This document shows positions 6,400 to 11,541 of a stretch of 11,541 nt of DNA, in pieces (the stretch's first letter is position 1; every line of letters starts with the position of its first letter). The notes below the pieces were generated by a model. It was given only the letters and a program-made list of their open reading frames with translations, was not told the DNA's origin and ran no database searches. Origin of the DNA: Dehalococcoidia bacterium (GTDB taxonomy: Bacteria > Chloroflexota > Dehalococcoidia > UBA2979); the NCBI GenBank assembly GCA_004297315.1, contig SCTU01000091.1, positions 1 to 11,541 of the forward strand. The letters are read 5' to 3'. Position numbers and translations under genes: made by a program.

Positions 6400-7008
6400 G
6401 TGGCGTCCCTTCGATCCTTCGTAGACCTCTCGTCCGCCTCGCAGGCGCGCCGTGACTGGCTGCGCCGAGGGCTTGCCTCGCTCATCCTCGGCGCCGCGGT
6501 CGTCGCCCTGATCGCGCAGGAGCGTGGTGCGACTGACAAGGCCACTCAGCATTTGGGGATCCTGGGCGGCGTCGCCAGCCCGAGCGCGGGGCAGGCCGCA
6601 CCCGACTTCCTGCTGGAGGAGCATGGCACGGGTCGCCTGGTCCGGCTGTCCGACTACCGGGGCAAGACCGTCGTGCTGAACTTCTGGGCGACCTGGTGCC
6701 CGCCGTGCATCGCGGAGATGCCCGAACTGGAGGCGCTGCACGTCTCGCACGCCGCGGCGGGCGACCTCGTCGTCCTCGCCGTCAACGTCGAAGAGCCGCC
6801 CGCTGCAGTCAGCGAGTTCCGGGCGCAGCGCCCGCTCACGCTGGTGGTGCTGGGCGACCGTTCGGGCGAGGTGCGGCGGCACTACGGCCTGCCGGGCTTG
6901 CCGGGCACCTTCTTCATCGACCGTGACGGCGTCGTCCGTTCGAAAGCACTGGGGCCCGTGACGGGGCAGCCACTCAAGGACGGGCTCGCCTCCGTCGGCG
7001 GCGGCTAG
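6400..7008 (+). CDS. Membrane-anchored thioredoxin-like protein (TlpA/ResA family)
   Basis: This 202-residue protein has a basic N-terminus, one membrane segment at about 24-39 (GLASLILGAAVVALIA), a linker and a thioredoxin domain facing outside the membrane. The redox site is WCPPC (99-103) in LNFWATWCPPCIAEMPEL. The cis-Pro is Pro168 in GLPGTFFID, followed by DGVVR. Family members reduce or exchange disulfides outside the membrane, for example for cytochrome c maturation or copper-site assembly; the WCPPC motif fits ResA/CcmG/TlpA. No cytochrome maturation gene is nearby, so its partner is unknown. The start is GTG at 6400; the gene begins a tight plus-strand cluster and diverges from the sirtuin gene. 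The start is less certain than the domain because the ribosome binding site is poorly placed. Confidence 0.88.
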   Translation: MASLRSFVDLSSASQARRDWLRRGLASLILGAAVVALIAQERGATDKATQHLGILGGVASPSAGQAAPDFLLEEHGTGRLVRLSDYRGKTVVLNFWATWCPPCIAEMPELEALHVSHAAAGDLVVLAVNVEEPPAAVSEFRAQRPLTLVVLGDRSGEVRRHYGLPGLPGTFFIDRDGVVRSKALGPVTGQPLKDGLASVGGG

Positions 7009-7009
7009 G

Positions 7010-7402
7010 GTGGAACTCGGGTTCGCGTTCCTCTGCGACGCGGCGCAGGACTCCGGCGGCAAGTTACACGCGCTCGGGATCGGCGTGGACGTGCTGCGCG
7101 CCGCCTCGATGCCCGCGGTCCACGCGCGCCTCTCGCTTGTCGTCCGCCTCACCTACGGCCGCGCGGACGAGGGTGAGCACGACTTCTCGATCGCCGTCCT
7201 CGACGCGGACGGAAAGGAGGTCGTCGCGCCGGTCGGCGGCCAGATGACGCTCCGCCTGGGAGGCGACGACATGAGCGGCAGTGCGAACCTGGTGGTGGAC
7301 TTGCAGAACACGCGGTTCACGACCTACGGCCCGCACGAGGTCTCGGTCAGCCTCGACGGCCGGCCGATCGTCACGCTGCCGCTGGCCGTCCGGCGCCTGT
7401 GA
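7010..7402 (+). CDS. DUF6941-like protein of unknown function
   Basis: The GTG start at 7010 lies one base after the upstream stop, so it is almost certainly co-transcribed with the tlpA-like gene. The 130 residues begin ELGFAFLCDAAQDSGGKLHALG, which resembles the opening of DUF6941 proteins (a 'LLCDYA...GGKLYVLG' pattern, recalled). The rest is beta-rich, with FSIAVLDADGKEV near the middle and HEVSVSLDGRPI near the end, as in a small beta-sandwich. No catalytic residues, signal peptide or membrane segment are seen. The family has no established function that I know of. Its place between a redox protein and an acetyltransferase does not define one. The coding call is firm; the family name is moderate. 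Confidence 0.75.
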   Translation: MELGFAFLCDAAQDSGGKLHALGIGVDVLRAASMPAVHARLSLVVRLTYGRADEGEHDFSIAVLDADGKEVVAPVGGQMTLRLGGDDMSGSANLVVDLQNTRFTTYGPHEVSVSLDGRPIVTLPLAVRRL

Positions 7403-7409
7403 GGACGCC

Positions 7410-7985
7410 GTGAGCGCCCGCAGCGCCGAGGTGGTGGCGGAGACGCTGCACACCGCGCGCCTCGACCTCGTCCCGTACGACCTCGACTTCTGCCGCGCGA
7501 TCGTGGCCGGCGACCGCGCCATCGCCGCCGAGTGGATGGGCGCCGACCTGGGGGCCTGGCCCGGCGGCGGGGAGCTGGAGTTCGGCTTCCCGAGCAACCT
7601 GCGCGCGCTCCGCGAGGATTCGAGCGCGCTCGGCTGGCACGGACGGGCACTGGTCGTGCGGATGCACCGCGCGGTTGCCGGGAGCGTGAACCTGAAGGGG
7701 CGCCCTCACGAAGGGCGGGTCGAGATCGGGTGGGAGCTGGAGCGGATCTACCGCCGCCAGGGGTACGCCCGCGAGGGGGCGCGCGCCGTCGTCGCCTATG
7801 CGTTCGGCCATCGCGACGTGCGCGAAGTGGTCGCGGAGATCGACCCGGCGAACGCGCCCTCGATCGCAGTGGCAGAGTCGATCGGGATGCGGCGCACCCT
7901 CGAGGCGAGCACGCAGCATCCGGGCTCGATCCTCTGGGCGATTTCCCGCGCGAAGTTCGACGCGCTCGTTGCGGAGCGCGGCTAG
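7410..7985 (+). CDS. GNAT-family N-acetyltransferase (RimJ/RimL-like)
   Basis: This 191-residue protein transfers an acyl group, usually acetyl, from acetyl-CoA to an amine. It opens with TLHTARLDLVPYDLDF (12-27), the usual 'TxRLxLxP' start of the Acetyltransf_3 group. GSVNLKG (91-97) and VEIGWELE (104-111) are the central strands. RRQGYAREGARAVV (115-128) is the acetyl-CoA pyrophosphate loop (Q/R-x-x-G-x-A/G), and NAPSIAVAESIGMRR (148-162) is the closing motif. The substrate could be a protein N-terminus, a lysine or a small amine; it cannot be told from sequence. The start is GTG at 7410, seven bases after the previous stop, with GAGGA four bases ahead. The TAG stop is shared through CTAG with the convergent HAD gene. 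The opposite activity to the nearby sirtuin is noted but they are not co-transcribed. Confidence 0.88.
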   Translation: MSARSAEVVAETLHTARLDLVPYDLDFCRAIVAGDRAIAAEWMGADLGAWPGGGELEFGFPSNLRALREDSSALGWHGRALVVRMHRAVAGSVNLKGRPHEGRVEIGWELERIYRRQGYAREGARAVVAYAFGHRDVREVVAEIDPANAPSIAVAESIGMRRTLEASTQHPGSILWAISRAKFDALVAERG

Positions 7986-8650
7986 TCAACGACCCCGTGG
8001 TGCCGCAATGCCGCAAGTAACTGCGCCGCGGTGTCGCCTACTGGATCAATCTGTTCTGCGCGCCAGCCGAGGCTGCGAGCAGCCTCGACGTTCTCCTTGA
8101 CGTCATCGAAGTAGAGGAGCCGCGCTCCGCTGTGCCCGCTGGCCTCCTCGAACGCGCGATAGATCGAGGCGTCGGGTTTGAGGACGCCCGCGAGGTGGCT
8201 CGCGACGCGGTGCTGCAGCCGCCGCACTGTTGGATAGCGGCCGGCGGCGTCAAGCAGATCGGCCCAGTGCGGCGCGCTCGTGTTGGACAGCGCTCCGGTC
8301 GCGATGCCCCTGCCCTCGATCGCTTCGACCACTGCGTCGACGCCCGGATACTCCGCCCAGTGCCATGCGAGATGGATGCGCTCCACCTCGTCAGGCGTGT
8401 AGACGCCGCGCGAGGCGCCGGCGACGCCGGTGTAGTAGCCGGCCGCCGTGAGCCGTCCGACGGACAGTGCGTCGAGGAGTTGGGCGCGCCGCGTGAGGAA
8501 GGCGTGGTCCTCCGTGATGGGGTGCGGCGGAAGCCCGGCACGCGCGTGTGCGTCGCCCCATGAGTGGACGATCTGCACCAATACGCCGCCGAGGTCGAAG
8601 ACAACGATGCCGATCGGTCCTTTCAAACGGCGGGCTCCCTGTGTTTTCAC
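7982..8650 (-). CDS. HAD-superfamily hydrolase (DLGG type)
   Basis: This is a HAD hydrolase of about 222 residues. Motif I is VVFDLGGVLV (residues 16-25, nucleophile Asp19), motif II is ALSNTS (Ser122), motif III is Lys158 in GVLKPDASIY, and motif IV is YFDDVKENVEAA (Asp182, Asp183). Motif I has Gly where most family phosphatases have the second Asp (D-x-D); this DLG variant is known in YihX-like members of subfamily IA, so activity is plausible. The helical cap between motifs I and II (about 30-115) fits a C1 cap. Likely substrates are small phosphates such as sugar phosphates, not identifiable here. The start is ambiguous: GTG at 8650 with GAGG close upstream, or TTG at 8626 with AGGGAG eight bases upstream, which would give 214 residues starting just before the first strand. 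Confidence 0.82.
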   Translation of the reverse strand: MKTQGARRLKGPIGIVVFDLGGVLVQIVHSWGDAHARAGLPPHPITEDHAFLTRRAQLLDALSVGRLTAAGYYTGVAGASRGVYTPDEVERIHLAWHWAEYPGVDAVVEAIEGRGIATGALSNTSAPHWADLLDAAGRYPTVRRLQHRVASHLAGVLKPDASIYRAFEEASGHSGARLLYFDDVKENVEAARSLGWRAEQIDPVGDTAAQLLAALRHHGVVD

Positions 8651-8810
8651 GCAACCTCGAAGCCGTCCGGGCCCGCCTGCGGGAGGGCGTCCCCGACCGT
8701 CGCGGAGGACGGTGTCCGGGCCGCCTTCAGGGGATGTACCATGCCGCACCGGACGGACCCCCAGACGGCCAGTACGCACGGATACCGAATCTCGGACGGG
8801 GTGCAGAGAC
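8651..8810. promoter_or_regulatory. Divergent intergenic region with GC-rich direct and inverted repeats
   Basis: This region of 160 bases between the HAD and lyase genes should hold both promoters. GTCCGGGCCCGCCT (8665-8678) recurs as GTCCGGGCCGCCT (8714-8726), 49 bases further on, differing by one base. CCGTCCGG (8663-8670) is repeated inverted as CCGGACGG (8749-8756). A small hairpin, ACCGTC/GACGGT, spans 8696-8713. These may be operator sites, but GC-rich DNA throws up such matches by chance. No convincing -35/-10 pair was found. Confidence 0.3.
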
Positions 8811-10475
8811 ATGGCAGAGATCGACGGCGCCACGATTATCGCTCGGTCGCTGAAGACGCAGGGCGTCGACGCGATGTTCGGCGTGGTGGGCATCCCGGTG
8901 ACCACGATCGCGATGGCGGCCCAGAAGGCCGGCATCAAGTACGTCGGGATGCGGCACGAGATGCCGGCGACGTACGCGGCGCAGGCGGTGTCCTACCTCG
9001 GCGGGCGCATCGGGGCGGCGCTGGCCGTGTCCGGGCCGGGCGTGCTGAACGCCGTCGCGGCGTTCGCGAACGCGTGGTCGAACCGCTGGCCCGTGATCCT
9101 CCTCGGCGGCTCGTACGAGCGCACCGGGCACATGATGGGGTTCTTCCAGGAGGCGGACCAGTTGTCGGCGCTTCGCCCGTACGCGAAGTTCGCCGAGCGC
9201 GTTGAGACGATCGAGCGCATCCCGATCTACGTTGCGGAGGCCGTGAAGAAGGCGATCCACGGCGTCCCCGGCCCGGTCTACATCGACCTGCCCGGCGACA
9301 TCATCGCGAGCCGCGTGGACGAGGACAAAGTGCAATGGGCGCCGCGCGTGCCGGACCCCCGCCGCACGCTCTCCGATCCAGCAGACGTCGAGGCGGCGAT
9401 CGCCGCGCTGAAGACGGCCGAGCAGCCGCTGATCATCATCGGCAAGGGTGTTGCGGCCTCGCGCGGCGAGGCGGAGATCCGGGCGTTCGTCGAGAAGACC
9501 GGCATCCCGTACCTGGCGATGCCGATGGCGAAGGGGCTGTTGCCGGACGACCACGACCAGGCGGCGGCGGCGGCGCGCTCGTTTGTGCTGCAGAACGCCG
9601 ACCTCGTCTTCCTCGTCGGCGCGCGCCTGAACTGGATGCTCCACTTCGGCCTGCCGCCGCGCTTCCGTAAGGACGTGCGCGTCGTGCAACTCGACTTCAA
9701 CCCCGAGGAGGTCGGCGTGAACGTGCCGACCGAGGTGATGATGGTCGGCGACGCGAAGAAGACGCTCGGGCAGCTGCTCGACGTCCTCGACCGCGACCAC
9801 TGGCAGTTCCCGCAGGACAGCGAGTGGCTGCAGGCCGTCCGTTCTGAGGCGCGCTCGAACTCCGAGCTCGTCGAGGGGATGAAGCAGGAGGAGACCGACC
9901 CGATCGGTTACTACCGCGCGCTGCACGCGCTCAACCAGAATCTGCCCGCGGACGCGATCTTCGTCTCCGAGGGCGCGAGCACGATGGACATTAGCCGCAC
10001 GGTGATCGACCAACTGATCCCGCGCTCTCGCCTGGACGCCGGCTCGTTCGGCTCGATGGGCCTCGGCCACGGGTTTGCGATCGCCGCGGCGGTGCAGAAT
10101 CCCGGCAAGCGGGTGATCTGCCTGCAGGGCGACGGCGCCTTCGGCTTCGCGGGGACCGAATGCGAGGTCGCGGTGCGGTACAACCTGCCGATCACGTGGA
10201 TCGTCTTTAACAACGGCGGCATCGGCGGCCACAAGGCGGAGTTGTTCGAGCGCGACGACAAGCCGGTCGGTGGCATGAGCCTCGGCGCTCGCTACGACAT
10301 CATGATGCAGGGCCTCGGCGGGGTCGGCTACAACGCGAAGTCGTACGACGACTTGCAGGACGCGATGAAGCAGGCACTCGCGCTGCAGGGGCCCTCGCTG
10401 ATCAACGTGCCGTTGGACCCGGACGCGAAGAAGAAGCCGCAGAAGTTCGGCTGGCTGACGACGACGCGCGCGTAG
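8811..10475 (+). CDS. ThDP-dependent 2-hydroxyacyl-CoA lyase (oxalyl-CoA decarboxylase family)
   Basis: This 554-residue ThDP enzyme has the three-domain layout of the oxalyl-CoA decarboxylase/HACL group. Glu50 in MRHEMPATYAA is the expected ThDP-activating Glu. The ThDP/Mg site is GDGAFGF (440-446) ending in NN (467-468). Several stretches read like human HACL1, recalled from memory, rather than Oxc: GARLNWMLHFGLPPRF (270-285), VSEGASTMDISRTV (385-398), LDAGSFGSMGLGHGFAIAAA (408-427), GFFQE (110-114) where Oxc has GDYEE, and a C-terminal QKFGWLT. HACL cleaves 2-hydroxyacyl-CoA to formyl-CoA plus an aldehyde or ketone. The Tyr of the family NN-G-I-Y motif is Gly472 here (NNGGIGGH), so substrate or lid chemistry may differ. 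The ATG at 8811 starts the homologous region; the Shine-Dalgarno is weak. An acyl-CoA dehydrogenase gene follows after 15 bases. Oxalyl-CoA decarboxylase remains a weaker alternative. Confidence 0.85.
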   Translation: MAEIDGATIIARSLKTQGVDAMFGVVGIPVTTIAMAAQKAGIKYVGMRHEMPATYAAQAVSYLGGRIGAALAVSGPGVLNAVAAFANAWSNRWPVILLGGSYERTGHMMGFFQEADQLSALRPYAKFAERVETIERIPIYVAEAVKKAIHGVPGPVYIDLPGDIIASRVDEDKVQWAPRVPDPRRTLSDPADVEAAIAALKTAEQPLIIIGKGVAASRGEAEIRAFVEKTGIPYLAMPMAKGLLPDDHDQAAAAARSFVLQNADLVFLVGARLNWMLHFGLPPRFRKDVRVVQLDFNPEEVGVNVPTEVMMVGDAKKTLGQLLDVLDRDHWQFPQDSEWLQAVRSEARSNSELVEGMKQEETDPIGYYRALHALNQNLPADAIFVSEGASTMDISRTVIDQLIPRSRLDAGSFGSMGLGHGFAIAAAVQNPGKRVICLQGDGAFGFAGTECEVAVRYNLPITWIVFNNGGIGGHKAELFERDDKPVGGMSLGARYDIMMQGLGGVGYNAKSYDDLQDAMKQALALQGPSLINVPLDPDAKKKPQKFGWLTTTRA

Positions 10476-10490
10476 CGCCCGGAGGCATCG

Positions 10491-11541
10491 ATGGACTGGG
10501 ACGACAGCGCGCCCGAAGCGGAGTTTCGGGCGCAGGTCCGCGCGTTTATCGCGGAGCACGGCGCGAAGCAGCGCCTCGGCGGCGAGGGCGAGGAGACGGC
10601 CGGCTCAAACGCCCGTGACGTGCGCGAGCGGACCAAGCCGTGGCGGGACGCCCTCGTGGCGAACGGGTGGATCGCGCCCGCCTGGCCGAAGTCGTACGGC
10701 GGGGCGGGTCTTTCACCCAAAGAGCAGTTCATCCTCAACGAGGAACTGGCGGAGAACGGCCTCTCCAACGTCGGCGGGTTCGGCGTAATGATGCTCGGCC
10801 CGACGCTGATGATCCACGGCGACGACGAGCAGAAGGCGGAGCACCTCGGCAAGATCCTGCGCGGCGAGGTCGTGTGGGCGCAGGGCTGGTCGGAGCCGAG
10901 CGCAGGCTCCGACCTCGCGGCGTTGCAGACGCGGGCGGTGCGCGACGGCGACGAGTACGTCGTGAACGGGCAGAAGATCTGGACGAGCGGGGCGCAGCAC
11001 GCCGACTGGATCTACATGCTCGCCCGCACCGACCCCGACGCGCCGAAGCATCGAGGTATCTCGCTGCTGATGTTCTCGATGCGGACGCCGGGCGTCGACG
11101 TGCGCCCGCTGATCAACATGGCGGACCAGCATGGCTTCAACGAGGTCTTCTTCGAGGACGTGCGCGTGCCGGTGAAGAACCGCGTTGGCGAGGAGAACCG
11201 CGGCTGGTACGTCGGCATGACGCTGACGGACTACGAGCGCAGCGGCATCGGCTCTGCGGTCGGCATCCAACGCCGCCTCCGGCAGCTGCTCGAGGCCTCG
11301 CGCCGTGACCCGCAGGCGAGGGCGGCGGAGGGGACGCGCTCGAAGTCATGGCGGCTGTATTTCGCCGACCGCTGGATCGAGGCGGAGATCGCGCGGCTGT
11401 TCTCGTACCTCAACATCACGATCCAGGCGCGCAACCTCGTCCCCAACTACGAGGCCTCGATGTCGAAGCTGTACACGACGGAACTCGGCCAACGGATCGC
11501 GCACACGGCGCTGAAGATGTACGGCCTGCAGGGGATGGCCT
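10491..11541 (+). CDS. Acyl-CoA dehydrogenase, 3' end cut off by the window
   Basis: The frame runs from ATG at 10491, preceded by GGAGG five bases upstream, off the end of the window; 350 residues are visible of about 390-400 expected. It is a flavoprotein that oxidises an acyl-CoA to the 2-enoyl-CoA, passing electrons to an electron-transfer flavoprotein. The N-terminal helical domain is followed by PAWPKSYGGAGLSPKEQ (63-79). The FAD/substrate motif is AQGWSEPSAGSDLAALQT (130-147), and NGQKIWTSGAQHADW (159-173) is the conserved strand region. NEVFFEDVRVPVKNRVG (217-233) closes the beta domain, and the C-terminal helical domain begins thereafter. The catalytic Glu, if in the MCAD-type position, lies beyond the window. 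Overall it resembles the branched or steroid-type ACAD clade. Tight spacing puts it in one operon with the lyase gene. Confidence 0.93.
   Translation, partial: MDWDDSAPEAEFRAQVRAFIAEHGAKQRLGGEGEETAGSNARDVRERTKPWRDALVANGWIAPAWPKSYGGAGLSPKEQFILNEELAENGLSNVGGFGVMMLGPTLMIHGDDEQKAEHLGKILRGEVVWAQGWSEPSAGSDLAALQTRAVRDGDEYVVNGQKIWTSGAQHADWIYMLARTDPDAPKHRGISLLMFSMRTPGVDVRPLINMADQHGFNEVFFEDVRVPVKNRVGEENRGWYVGMTLTDYERSGIGSAVGIQRRLRQLLEASRRDPQARAAEGTRSKSWRLYFADRWIEAEIARLFSYLNITIQARNLVPNYEASMSKLYTTELGQRIAHTALKMYGLQGMA

Noticed and set aside
6202..7152. A 316-codon minus-strand frame antisense to the thioredoxin gene
   Set aside because: It spans the divergent promoter region and overlaps the sirtuin N-terminus in another frame. 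The WCPPC-containing plus-strand frame is the real gene.
8448..8810. A 121-residue N-terminal extension of the lyase frame
   Set aside because: It overlaps the HAD gene and the divergent promoter region, and homology to the ThDP family begins right after the ATG at 8811.
8727..10559. A 610-codon open frame on the minus strand, antisense to the lyase gene
   Set aside because: It lies opposite a gene with clear catalytic motifs. Its translation is dominated by Arg, His, Val, Ala and Leu without domain features, as expected for a shadow frame in GC-rich DNA.
1..11541. A mobile element, defence island, CRISPR array or biosynthetic gene cluster
   Set aside because: No transposase, integrase, long terminal repeats, regularly spaced repeats, nuclease or restriction genes were seen. 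A lone KAS II without ACP or tailoring genes does not support a polyketide cluster.

Overview
This is a GC-rich bacterial window, densely coded on both strands with short gaps (the longest, at 4412-4584, is about 170 bases). No RNA genes, CRISPR arrays, insertion sequences, integrases or phage genes were recognised. The mix of genes (a family III CoA-transferase, a 2-hydroxyacyl-CoA lyase-like ThDP enzyme, an acyl-CoA dehydrogenase, a DUF6941-like protein, and several GTG starts) would suit a high-GC Chloroflexota (Dehalococcoidia/SAR202-like) or an actinobacterial chromosome. That placement is inference; no gene here fixes it.

Layout. Position 1-411 is the 3' end of a gene for an acidic, Pro/Ala/Glu-rich protein with a C-terminal hydrophobic anchor. 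A 77-residue zinc-ribbon protein follows (558-791), closed by a strong GC hairpin at 811-840. A FabF-type ketoacyl-ACP synthase (877-2127, minus) diverges from a CaiB/BaiF family III CoA-transferase (2271-3467, plus). A two-way terminator hairpin at 3487-3520 separates the latter from a convergent alpha/beta-hydrolase-fold protein (3542-4411, minus) that has Ala where the nucleophile should be. Next on the minus strand is a sirtuin (5514-6329) whose stop overlaps the start of a five-Asp-box beta-propeller protein (4585-5517). Diverging from the sirtuin is a tight plus-strand trio: a membrane-anchored TlpA/ResA-like thioredoxin (6400-7008), a DUF6941-like protein (7010-7402) and a GNAT acetyltransferase (7410-7985). 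The GNAT gene meets a minus-strand HAD-like hydrolase (7982-8650) tail to tail on a shared CTAG. Finally, a ThDP enzyme best read as 2-hydroxyacyl-CoA lyase (8811-10475) is followed after 15 bases by an acyl-CoA dehydrogenase (10491 to beyond the window end).

How it may fit together. The most coherent theme is acyl-CoA chemistry: a CoA-transferase that could activate a carboxylic or hydroxy acid, a C-C lyase that would release formyl-CoA and an aldehyde or ketone, and an acyl-CoA dehydrogenase. This resembles an alpha-oxidation or branched hydroxy-acid degradation route, but the transferase lies about 5 kb from the lyase and the substrate is unknown. A second possible unit is the sirtuin with its translationally coupled propeller protein. 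The GNAT acyltransferase is nearby but transcribed the opposite way, so a link to the deacylase is speculative. The window is mostly ordinary core and accessory metabolism. The parts most worth checking are the Ser-to-Ala hydrolase, the lyase with a substituted active-site Tyr position, and the sirtuin-propeller pair.
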